Positions 1 to 8,706 of a stretch of 64,000 bases of DNA are shown here, in pieces. Position 1 is the first letter of the stretch. The number at the start of each line of letters is the position of its first letter. The notes under the pieces were generated by a model. It ran no database searches. It was not told where the DNA came from and was given only the letters and a program-made list of their open reading frames with translations. The translations under genes were made by a program, and so were the position numbers. Source of the DNA: Steinernema hermaphroditum (taxonomy: Eukaryota; Nematoda; Chromadorea; Rhabditida; Steinernematidae); contig CM059623.1 of NCBI GenBank assembly GCA_030435675.1, positions 12,308,092-12,372,091 of the forward strand, in the 5' to 3' direction.

Positions 1-249
1 GGAAATTCACTGCTGAGCATTTTGCGACCCATCTGGAGCAGATTGGATGCGACTTGAGAAAGTTTATCCATTTCTATGGTGTGGCTTTCGCCACGGACGC
101 GAAAATGTCTGCCCTGACACGCCGTGCAACACGGCAACCGAGCGACCGTGTGACTTTTCCTAACGCCACTCTAGGGCATGTGGATGTAACATGTCGGACA
201 CCTCTGTTCTGTCAAATCCGCAACATTTATTGAATCATATTGATCATAA

Positions 250-1032
250 TCAATGGCATTTGGAATACTTGTCAGCAATCCTAAAGGTCGCCTTGGAAAC
301 GGCGCACCTTTCTTTGTTCTCCGAAGCTCTCATGAAGTATACAGTCTTTCCTATGAACCACGGGTCCTTTGCGTAGAATTCGGACGTCCCCTTGAGATCT
401 TCTATCCACACACTGCAAATGTTCGATACAGAAAGCTGCGAACTGTGCCGACTTACTCATTATCATCCTTATGATTAACGGTGACAGTTACAGAGACCCA
501 GTCCAGCGCCCAGTCAGGGCAACCGCCTTTCGGTATAAAATGGAAGAAGAGAATGTTAGGCCGCGTCAGGCACGTTTCGTACTCGTCGCGGGTGGTCGCC
601 TCATAGCGACAAGCCTTCTCTACGTCCTTGTATCTCGACTCTTCTAGCGTATCCGTCTGAAAAGCGTGAAAATGAACAACGAAAGTGACTGGAAGACATA
701 CGAATTCATCCAGTGAGCCTTCATCGAAACGGAGTCCATCACCATCAAACCATGGAGAGTCTTTATAGTAGTTGAAGAGCTCATTCGTCGATTCATTGAC
801 GTATCCATAAGTGAATTGTATCCAAGCGTCCGATCCGGCAAACGTCGTTTTGGCATTTGTTTGCACTTTGTACTGAAATCACCAAATTTATAAAGATTCA
901 AAGAACCGAAGGGTGTACAGTGGCCTGGATGAAGTATTTCTCAGGGTGGTCTATGTCATAGTAGTGGTGGCCGTAGTAGTAGGCGTCGGTCGCTGGCAAC
1001 AGAGCCAGTAGGGTGAGAGGCAAGAACATCAT
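250..1032 (-). CDS. secreted protein, paralogue A of a divergent pair
   Basis: I do not recognise the family. A four-exon model fits: 919-1032, 702-872, 457-656 and 250-412, with introns of 46, 45 and 44 nt starting GTACAC, GTATGT and GTAAGT and ending in CAG. It totals 648 nt and encodes 215 residues. The start at 1032 gives a signal peptide (MMFLPLTLLALLPATDA, cleavage near residue 17), so the product is probably secreted or lumenal. Behind it lie aromatic-rich segments and a conserved stretch, KACRYEATTRDEYETCLTRP, that matches EACDLYANGTFDRYENCFRP in the plus-strand gene at 2531-3345. The third exon is exactly 200 nt in both genes and intron phases agree (0, 0, 2). The last exon begins with VWIEDLKG, which recurs as a broken copy at 1406-1475. 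The 45-nt second intron is in frame and open, so its removal rests on splice signals alone. Function unknown. Confidence 0.7.
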
Positions 1033-1405
1033 CTTGTAAGCGGCGGCAGCTGGGATTCCGTGGACACACTTGCTCTTCAAGCTCGCAGTGACCCGAGTGT
1101 CGCTGCTTATTGAATCCACAAGGTGTAGAAGACGAGGGGCACAATGAACGGTTACTATTTATTCACCGATCACTGGCACAAGACGACACAACAGCACAGA
1201 GCGACCGACCCGCACGTGGTCGCAGTCGCACAAAGATTGACTCGAGTGGCGTTCTGCAAAATCCTCCATGTCTAGATTGAAGATGGTGTTTTCGAATGTT
1301 CCGTAGACAGTAATGGCAGATGATCGACTGATTTTGGGCTCTGTGGAGAGAAGATTGATCGTTCGCGACTGGTTGCAACGACAACGAATTGTGGCGTTGA
1401 TCACC

Positions 1406-1475
1406 TCACTCACATTGGGACACGCCTGATGTCGTTCCCTTAAGATCTTCTATCCATACACTGAAAATGTCCGGT
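1406..1475 (-). pseudogene. broken last-exon copy of the secreted paralogue family
   Basis: Reading the minus strand, the intron end at 1461-1475 and the following codons resemble the last intron/exon junction of the gene at 250-1032. Both have an acceptor CAG followed by codons for VWIEDLKG. Here the frame runs only 17 codons and stops at 1406-1408. No signal peptide or other exon of the family is recognisable nearby, and a decayed mariner element starts within about 50 bp on the 5' side of this fragment. I read it as a remnant of a third family member. An independent short exon cannot be excluded. Confidence 0.45.
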
Positions 1476-1499
1476 ACATTTCTGTAAAACAGGTTGTGT

Positions 1500-2000
1500 T
1501 CGATCTGTTGAGTTAAAAAAAGCCATTTCCCACAGAAGTCCGTCAAGATATGGGCCAAAATAGAAGGGACGAGCCGAACGAAACCCGTTTTTATTGAAAA
1601 AGGTGTCAGGATTAACTCGGAAATCTATCGAGAACGGAATTTGAAGACATATGTGGCATAATTCACTTAAGAACGCTTCAAAAACGACAATTGGGTGCTC
1701 CAGAAAGACAGGGCCCAGGCGCATGGATCGAAATCATCGATGGAAGTCGCGAATCCGATCTGCCCCAAGTTAGTGGAGCAAGGATATGTGGCCCTCCACT
1801 AGCCCCGACCTGAATCCGCTGGACTATTACATCTATGGAGTCTTGGAGAGTGAAGTCTCACGAATCTGGCACACTCGCTTGGACAGTCTGAAGCGATCTC
1901 TGGAGCGAGCAGAAGGAATGACGTCTCCGAGCATAGGAGGTTGTCGACACCGAACAGAAACGCGATGTTTTACTACCCTGATATTGGCAGTCCATTTTAA
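1500..2000 (+). mobile_element. decayed mariner-family transposon fragment
   Basis: Three-frame reading of the plus strand recovers separated pieces of a mariner transposase C-terminal half: VKIWAKIEGTSRTKPVFIEK near 1548-1607, NDNWVLQKDRAQAHGSKS near 1685-1738, and WPSTSPDLNPLDYYI from about 1789, followed by a Leu/Arg-rich tail (LDSLKRSLERAE) to about 1910. The order and spacing match the DDE catalytic core of Tc1/mariner enzymes, including the SPDLNPLD motif that carries the last acidic residue of the catalytic triad. Stops and frameshifts separate the pieces, so no active enzyme is encoded. The N-terminal DNA-binding half is not recognisable, and terminal repeats were not found. Confidence 0.75.
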
Positions 2001-2129
2001 ATCGGTATTGAAAGCAACACTACAAATGATTATTTGAAATTAGTCAGACATTAGTAGCCATTCACTGCTAGAACCCAAAGGGACACAGCCAGAACTAGTA
2101 GGTTGACCGCCAGCATTAGCAAGAACCGT

Positions 2130-2410
2130 TTTTGTGTTTTTCCGTTCGCAGGGGAGCGGTCGGTTCCAAACACCAAACAAAACAAAGATCCGGGCCGGCG
2201 TCGAACCGACCCCGACCGGCTACGAATCAAATACGCTCGCAGACAGTCATAGAGACCGATTCACTGTCAGCATGCCTTCGAGACCAATCACCCATGACGT
2301 GGTAAGACTTGAAGAACAGCGATTCCATGAGCACCACTCTTCTTACCGGCTTTTAGTGCCTGGAGGGTGCGACATATCGTGCAGCCGCTTTTTATATCCA
2401 TTTAAAAAGG
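2130..2410. repeat. tRNA-related SINE-like repeat, copy A
   Basis: Shares an ordered set of blocks with 46745-47090: a GTGTTTTTCCGT block, an ACAAA(A)-rich block, a B-box-like block (GTCGAACCGACCC here; the complement reads GGTCGGTTCGAC), and about 190 bp later a GGCTTTTAGTGCCTGGAGGG block followed by a GTGCAGCCG block. The B-box-like block suggests a tRNA-derived, RNA polymerase III-type repeat read from the minus strand. The two copies differ at many positions, so this is an old insertion. It lies just upstream of the secreted gene starting at 2531. Confidence 0.5.
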
Positions 2411-2530
2411 AGTCCTACTTAAAAGTCCATTTGTGTTGTTTGCTTGCAAAGGGATCAATTGTCACCCCCCGTCTTCATACACTACTTTTGTTGTTTGGCA
2501 CCCGCCGCATCAGAATCACTTTCGGCTACC

Positions 2531-3345
2531 ATGATCAGGTCACTCGTCGCCTTACTCCTCTCTTCCGGCCTCGCCTTCGCCTACATCGCCCGAATCTACC
2601 ATGTAACGTCCGACAGGGATTACGCCACTATCGGGGTGCCGAAACATCGCCTATTAGTATCGTGTGCGTATACGTTCAGATGAATATTAGTACTTCCTGG
2701 TGTGGACAGCCTCGTATGCGCGGAAATGTTACTCCTTCTGTCGGATTCATCGATGAGAATGGCCGGCTTCTCTGGAAATTTACACTTTCTGGCATCAACA
2801 GATGGAAGGACGACAGTCTCCAGAAAAACTCAGCATATAATGTACCTAGTCGCCAACATTTACGTTCTAGAACTGTTTTAGTTGAAAGCCAAGATTCCTA
2901 TAGAGACTGTCAGTCAAATCGAAGAGGCCTGCGACCTATATGCCAATGGAACCTTTGATAGGTACGAGAACTGCTTCCGACCAAACATCGTCAACATCGA
3001 AAAGAGCGCCTGGCGTAGATCGTCGTTGTGGAAACCCACTCAGATCAGCACACGGATCGATTTCGTCGCCCATGCCCGAACGTAAACGTTTCTTTTCAAC
3101 TTTCTGTTCATCTTGGAATTTTAAGCGCCGACATGACGACATTCGAAAAATCGCTGACGATCGGGCCTTTCTACGACTGCAGTAGTAACTGGGTCGACGG
3201 AGCGCTTAGGAACACGTACATTCGTTGGGACACGAAGGACTTCAGTGGCCACGCCGACCTGCCTAGCGTGTCCTCTCCTTTCGAACCTGGCAACTGCTAT
3301 CAGCAACCATCGAATTACTCATTTACTAGCCTGTTTAAATGTTAG
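2531..3345 (+). CDS. secreted protein, paralogue B of a divergent pair
   Basis: Family not recognised, but clearly related to the minus-strand gene at 250-1032. The model is 2531-2635, 2680-2841, 2882-3081 and 3126-3345, with introns of 44, 40 and 44 nt, 687 nt in all and 228 residues. The ATG at 2531 opens a signal peptide (MIRSLVALLLSSGLAFA), so the product should enter the secretory pathway. The third exon carries EEACDLYANGTFDRYENCF, the best conserved block with paralogue A, and has the same 200-nt length and the same flanking phases. The last exon has FYDCSSNWVDGALRNTYIRW, aligning loosely with the VWIEDL block of paralogue A, and ends FKC. Potential N-glycosylation sites occur (NGT, NYS). 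The first intron uses a weaker donor (GTGCCG), so the first junction is the least certain. Role unknown. Confidence 0.65.
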
Positions 3346-3638
3346 AGTTATGAGGAGAACTGTTGATTCTTTCCATGTCATGAATGCAGCAGTCCAGTCC
3401 CGTACAGATTACCCTTATGATGGCTGTCAATAATTGTGTAATCCTAAGAGAACAATCAATCAAGTACAATCAAAATGAATCAGTCTCTATCACCCGACTT
3501 CCATGCTAATCATGTCTGCTGGGCACTCAACTAGACGGTGTGTCTCGCTTGCAGCGAAAACTCCCCACTCGTATCAGTCAGTTCGGACTCGATCGCTTCC
3601 AGTGATCGGTCGTCCTCACCCCTACTGACATCCCACTA

Positions 3639-5088
3639 ATGGCTTCCCCTTTCATCGTACTTCAGTTGCTGTTGCTTCTGGGGATCGGCTCCTCGGTCAG
3701 CGAAAAGCTGAACTTTGAAAAGTGTAAGTTCTCGTTCTTTGGTATTTCTCATTCAAAATGTGCTTTTAGTGGAGGAATGCGATGTTTCCATGTTCGCCGA
3801 CAGCCACTTTGTCGTCCCGGACATGAAAAGCGCCACGATCAAATTGATCGACGGCAAACAGGAGTCGTTGAAGGCGCTCAACGACCTCATCGACGATCGG
3901 CCGGAAGATAGCGGTCAAAATCTGCAAGATTTGCGTATATTCTACACCCGGAACTACACCCATCTTCTGACCATTCTGGTCAATCCTAAAAATAACATAA
4001 CCAAGCATTCCATCCAGGTCGTAGGTCTGGTGCTAGATCACCTGAACGTTGGGTAAGTGCGTCTTGTTGTGTATAAGCTAATCTCCTTTTTTAGACGATC
4101 GAACACGATTCTATTGCGGACTAATCGGTGGCACGCACTCTACTGCGATCCCGATTCATTGTATTACAGCGTGAATGGACAGTTCATTGGATATAACATG
4201 AATGGAAAGATAAACGTTACGCTCGACGACTCTAGTGTCGTAACCCGGCTTCAACATTTGGATGGTGAATGCGTGGAGGCAAGCTTAATACGACTGACAA
4301 ATCACTTCTGGTGTTTCTAGACGAAAGAATCTGAAAGAGTAACCGACTTCTTCGATGAGCGCGTGCACATCGACAACAAGCCTTACTACGTGGATAAGAA
4401 CGCCGACGGATTCTTCAACCAACTGGAAAGTGGAAACTTCAAGCTCCAAGTCCGTTTGAACTCTGCTGATAGGTAAGATATCTTTTAGGTTCGATTTAAA
4501 TGATCATTTTCAGCAAATATTACTACGTTCTATCCCGTCTGGATTCGAAGAACCTTATGGAAGAAATTTCACAGTGCTATTTTCGCGCTGTTCCTTCCCG
4601 AAATGTCGATGATCGCACGGAGACGCCTAGAATTCTACTCGTCCCGAAGTCCAATCCCGAACAAGGAGTGTAGGCATTGGGAGCGACGTAAACGATGTGA
4701 TAATTGTTCTCGTTTCAGAAAATTGCTGTGGTCCGCTCCTACTACGACCACTCCAGAGCCTTCCACTTCTACACCTACTGAAACGTCTACGACGAGTCCG
4801 GCTACTTCGACGGCATCGACTACCACGACCAGTTCTACTACAACAACCACAACCACTGCTGATCCCAGTACATTGACGACGATCAATTCGACCACTCCGA
4901 AGAAGACCACCCGCGCTCAGAGACTCCCAGCAACCATCGATGTAACGGCTCTTGAGGAACACTCGGAAGATCGTGAGGGGTTCAACAGAAAACCCAGTGA
5001 TGACGGCCTAACCTCAATAAGCAAAAGTGCCATGAATCTGTTTGTCAACAATCTGGTTTTGGCTGTGGTGGCCATCGCTTTTATGTAA
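3639..5088 (+). CDS. Thr-rich, probably GPI-anchored surface protein
   Basis: Not recognised as a named family. A six-exon model fits: 3639-3723, 3770-4052, 4095-4278, 4321-4472, 4514-4669 and 4719-5088, about 409 residues. The N-terminus is a signal peptide (MASPFIVLQLLLLLGIGSSVS). Residues about 30-285 form an ectodomain without recognised repeats, with NYT and NVT glycosylation sequons. It is followed by a Ser/Thr/Pro-rich mucin-like stretch of about 60 residues (4741-4910). The protein ends in a hydrophobic segment (LFVNNLVLAVVAIAFM) with no cytoplasmic tail, typical of a GPI-anchor signal. Intron 3 is best read as a GC-AG intron (GAG|GCAAGC, 4279-4320); an alternative GT donor at 4273 also keeps frame and removes two residues. 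The donor before the last exon (4670) was chosen because it keeps the Thr-rich frame open. Likely a cell-surface or cuticle-facing glycoprotein; function unknown. Confidence 0.65.
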
Positions 5089-5204
5089 AACGCTGAAGTA
5101 TTTCTCAAAGAACATGTGCTTCGATGGTTGTCGCTGCTTTGTTTTGTCTGTAGACATGTTCCTGACCCTGCACTCTTTTTCCCCTACATTTTTCCACCTT
5201 CGCG

Positions 5205-5546
5205 ATGAAGAAAGTGGTCGAGATAGTTCAGCTGTGGGACGGAGAGAAGCAGCACCGCGTGGACAATGAGTGGTGGCTGATCTTGCTGATGACATGCCTT
5301 GCCATGTGCATCGCCTTTAATGTCACCGTCATCTCTGTGCGCTACTGGTGCAGCCGCAAGCGCGACAAGGCGATGTGCACCGATATCCTGGACATTGTCG
5401 AAGAGAAGTGGCATCTGGAAGACGAGGTATGTCGCATTATTGACGCAGCATTCTATGAAACATCTTTTTAGATGAACGCACTCATCGCGCTCAACAAAAG
5501 TGTCCACCAATCGATTCCACAAGGGATGACACCGATATCGTCGTGA
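5205..5546 (+). CDS. small single-pass membrane protein
   Basis: Two exons, 5205-5426 and 5472-5546, joined over a 45-nt GTATGT...TTTTAG intron in phase 0, give 98 residues. There is no cleavable signal peptide. Residues about 24-45 form one membrane span (WWLILLMTCLAMCIAFNVTV) followed by a basic, Cys-containing cluster (RYWCSRKRDK), so by the positive-inside rule the C-terminus should be cytoplasmic. The tail is acidic then hydrophobic (DILDIVEEKWHLEDE). A polyadenylation signal AATAAA lies at about 5570. Size and single span recall potassium-channel accessory subunits of the KCNE type, but I see no diagnostic motif, so that is only a suggestion. It begins about 115 bp after the preceding gene. 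Confidence 0.65.
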
Positions 5547-5765
5547 ACCCTAGCCAATTCGTTTAGCGTTATAATAAAGAAGATCTAGCAACTTTGCTTT
5601 ACTTGTCTCTCGAGTTGAACGCAAAAATATGAGAACACAACTCAAGTAACGCATCAGCACCCCACCACCGAACAACACAAACTCTGAGAAACAAGTTCTA
5701 TTTAATAACAAAAGTAGGTTTACCCAAAAAACAACATAAAGCCACGCACATCGCAGAACGGAATC

Positions 5766-5972
5766 TTAGAGATGGAGCTTGGTGCGGCGCCAATGACGGC
5801 GTTTGCTGTTGTAGCGGAGCTTGCTGGAATCAGTCTTCATACGGAACCATGTAGGCATAGGGCTGTAATGAAAACAAGGATAAATACATTCAAACAACGA
5901 TTGATCCTACCGGTTTTGCTTCATGGCCTTGCCGAGCTTGCGCTTGATGATGAACGTCTTGTGGGAACCCAT
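5766..5972 (-). CDS. rpl-39: 60S ribosomal protein eL39
   Basis: Two exons, 5911-5972 and 5766-5862, separated by a 48-nt intron (GTAGGA...TTACAG), encode 52 residues, the normal size for this protein (51 in most animals). The sequence opens [20 protein letters not shown] and ends [14 protein letters not shown], both very close to animal eL39. The protein is a tiny basic component of the large subunit lining the peptide exit tunnel. The start is preceded directly by an acceptor-like tract (TTTGTCCCAG), consistent with trans-splicing. The gene lies head to head with the RanBP3-like gene beginning at 6700. The usual PQW-R segment reads [16 protein letters not shown] here, a minor divergence. 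Confidence 0.95.
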
Positions 5973-6699
5973 ATCTGGGACAAATACCTGGAAGAACAAC
6001 AATTTGATGACGGTTTAGCGAAATGTCACGAAAATGGAACACCGGATGTTCCTTATTTACACAGTCGAGAGAAATCAAAACCATTAATCAAGATAGAAGA
6101 GGAAATTGCCAATTGGAGTCAGAAATTTTGAAGAATGCTAAGCTAAGGAACAAAATGCGGGGTTGCACTTCACGTTCTTGCATAAATCAACGTCAAAAAG
6201 CATGAAATGCTGCATGCCTTTGCAAAAAAAATGGAAAACTCGAAACCAACCACTTCGTGAGCGCAAAGCTTGAATAGAGGGAAAGCTTGCCACCGTATTC
6301 ACGTTTTTCGTTGTGGGAGTCACCCTCTTGTGAATGATCGCTTATGCAACATGCGAGACGTCTCATTCGAGGAAGATGTCTCGTCTGGCTGATTTATTGT
6401 CTGTGAGATATATGGACAACACTCTTAATACATGTTTGAAAATCGCTTCGAACTTCGGTAGTTATCTTGAATTGTGATTTTGAATTTCCCTCGCGTAACA
6501 ACAAGCGAGTCCTTAAACCTCAGCCGCGCTCTCCCTGCTTGCGTTCATCCCCGCGCGCTTGTGGGGAAAACGGTGTGGGTGGTCGTCGCGCTTGCCGAGA
6601 AATCGCGACAGTTTAAACATTCAAACTCGCGTTCCGCGTTTCGATTGTCGTGTTGCCTCTCAAACCGTCACTTCCGTTGTTTTCAGTGAACAACAATCG
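5973..6699. promoter_or_regulatory. shared intergenic promoter region of rpl-39 and the RanBP3-like gene
   Basis: 727 bp lie between two divergently transcribed starts. No convincing coding frame is present: an open plus-strand stretch to 6131 is the shadow of the ribosomal gene and its leader. A TTTTCAG tract at about 6679-6685 precedes the plus-strand start and could be a trans-splice or 5'UTR intron acceptor. No TATA box was placed with confidence. Co-regulation is inferred only from the head-to-head arrangement. Confidence 0.4.
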
Positions 6700-7777
6700 A
6701 TGTCCGGAGAAGAGAAGAAGTCGCCATCGCCTCCGAAAGAAGAGCCCGCGAAGCCCAGCGGCCTGCTCAAACTACGTCCGTCCAAAATCGGCGGTGGCGC
6801 GCTAAAGTCCTGGGAAGAGAACAAGAGCAGTTTCAAGCCCGCCGAGAGCACTAGTTCGCTCAGCTTCACTCGCCCCACTCTGAAACTGGGATCCGGACTA
6901 TGGGCGTTTGGCAAGGATGCCAGCAAGAAGGACGATGAGTCAGCGGCTGCTGGGGGCGTTTTCGGCGTTCGTTTAGAAAGCAAGCTGAAGGTGCGTTCAG
7001 TGCTGCTGTTGCTTATTCAGTTTCGTTTATTTAAGACTTTTCAAAGTATATCCCAAGATGAGAATAAGCCTGTGGCTGAACCTTCGGCGAAGCGAAAGAA
7101 AAGTGACACTCAACAAGAGGAGGCCCCATCGAGCAACAGTCTAGGTGAAACGAAGGCTAAGATCGAAGAGTCGATCGACGAATTGGTGAAAAAGCAGCAG
7201 AAGGAGGAGGCCGAACGGCAGGCGATGTTGGACAAGAACGCCGAGCCCGTGTCCACCGGCGAAGAGGGCGAACGCCATATACACAACGTAAGTCGTGTGA
7301 TTTACAAACTTTTCTAAAGTTTGCGTTCTAGGGATGTGGCAAGTTGTACGTTTTCGAATGGGACACTGAAAAGAAAGCCGGCAGTTGGACGCAGCGTGGC
7401 CCGGTGACACTGCGAGTCAACAAAAACATCGAAACCGATCAGGGTCGCATTATTTGCCGCGCGCACGGCAATCAGCGCGTCCTTATCAATTCCGCTTTCT
7501 TCTCAATGATGACCCTGAAGAAGGAGAATGCGAAAACACTCAAGTTTAGTGCCAACAGTGGCGAGTCGGCGGGTTCTATTCGGCAGTTTCTCTTCAAAGC
7601 TTCGGTACGTCAGCCACAGTGACACTCTTAGTAAGCAATTATGTTTAGGAGAAAGAAATAGATGCGCTTTTCAAGGTCATGGAGGCCGAACGCGATGCAG
7701 TCAAGCCTGCTACTTCTTCTCCGCCTCGAAAGCGACGCGCATCTGCCGTTGAAGATGGTTCCAACGCTCTGGACTGA
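6700..7777 (+). CDS. RANBP3: RanBP3-like Ran-binding protein
   Basis: Exons 6700-6990, about 7036-7287, 7332-7604 and 7649-7777 give about 314 residues. The N-terminal half is low-complexity (Ser, Pro, Lys, Glu) and contains an SGLLKLRPS motif. Residues about 170-285 form a Ran-binding domain: TGEEGERHIHNGCGKLYVFE, then TQRGPVTLRVNKN, GRIICRAHGNQRVLINSAFF and a terminal helix with KVMEAERDAV. The GEE..E.H....CKLYVF opening matches RanBP3, the CRM1 cofactor that promotes leucine-rich NES export, better than Nup50 or RanBP1. Basic clusters (AKRKKSD near the middle, PPRKRRA near the C-terminus) could act as nuclear localisation signals. The acceptor of intron 1 is uncertain: 7035 gives a 45-nt intron, 7020 would keep the same frame with five more residues but a 30-nt intron. 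Confidence 0.8.
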
Positions 7778-8109
7778 TCTCACAAGTGATAAGATTGAGG
7801 TTCCTTTCTCTGTCCATTTTGATGATCGATATGAAGTGATTCTTCCTGAACTATAGGGATTACAGTTTTAGTTCTTGCGAGATTTTGGGGTATCGATGTG
7901 ACATCTGAGTGTACACGAGTAAACAGGCTACACTCAGGAATATGCAAATCAGTCGGTGATAGGAGTTGAAGAAACAGTCTAAACAATATGTCTGATCTGA
8001 TATGATTGCTAAGCCTGCAGAGTGGGACATAGACGTCTGTCTTATGCAGTTATAGTTGTCTGCACTGTGTCCAGACAGCGGAAGGGGCCCCCACTCTCAC
8101 TTGTCAAAA

Positions 8110-8706
8110 ATGCTCCGGTCAGCTGCGGTCGTGTGCTGTGCTCTGATTTGCGTCGTCAACGCATCATTCGATGCGAGTCCAGAAGGGAACGACCACAGTG
8201 TCACTCCGAACGAGCACAACGAAGTAAAAATAATGTTCACAAATCCGTGCAACTTAGCCGATCCGTGAGTGTCATCCTTTATTACTTTTCCTAATTCTTT
8301 TGTTCAGGTTGTGCTTCTGCTTCACTTCGTCAAATGCAAACCTCTCCGCTCAAATGATTGACCCTCGGATTTGTGGAGGTCGCCATGGTTATTTCTGCCT
8401 CGCAAAGTTCACGTTTGACAAAATCGAGCAAGTGATGGTGCTGTCCGATTATGTGGGAGCGATGAAGAAAAATGTTAGCTCTGTTCAGCTCCCGTTTGAG
8501 GTGGGCAAAAGCTATACTATTTTTGAAGTATGGTCTTCTTTTAGGGTGGTCTAATTCACATCGACAACGTTCCCTTCTACATTCCGCGCTTCAACTACGA
8601 CATCGGGTCGCAGAAGTACCAGTTCAAAGCGTGGAAAGGGAACGGATGTCAAACAGGCAGAATTTCATATAAATTCTCTGTTGGAAAAAGTGCTCATCGT
8701 ATTTAA
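8110..8706 (+). CDS. small secreted protein of unknown family
   Basis: Three exons, 8110-8264, 8308-8500 and 8545-8706, joined over 43- and 44-nt introns (GTGAGT...TTCAG and GTGGGC...TTTTAG), encode 169 residues. The ATG at 8110 starts a signal peptide ([18 protein letters not shown]). The mature part has about six cysteines ([28 protein letters not shown]) and beta-strand-like alternation near [15 protein letters not shown], which loosely recalls lectin-type folds, but I cannot assign a family. A 17-nt intron would result if the donor at 8528 were used instead of 8501, so 8501 was chosen. Likely secreted; role unknown. Confidence 0.6.

Noticed and set aside
5772..6131. 119-residue plus-strand frame
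   Set aside because: It is antisense to the eL39 ribosomal protein exons and continues into their promoter.
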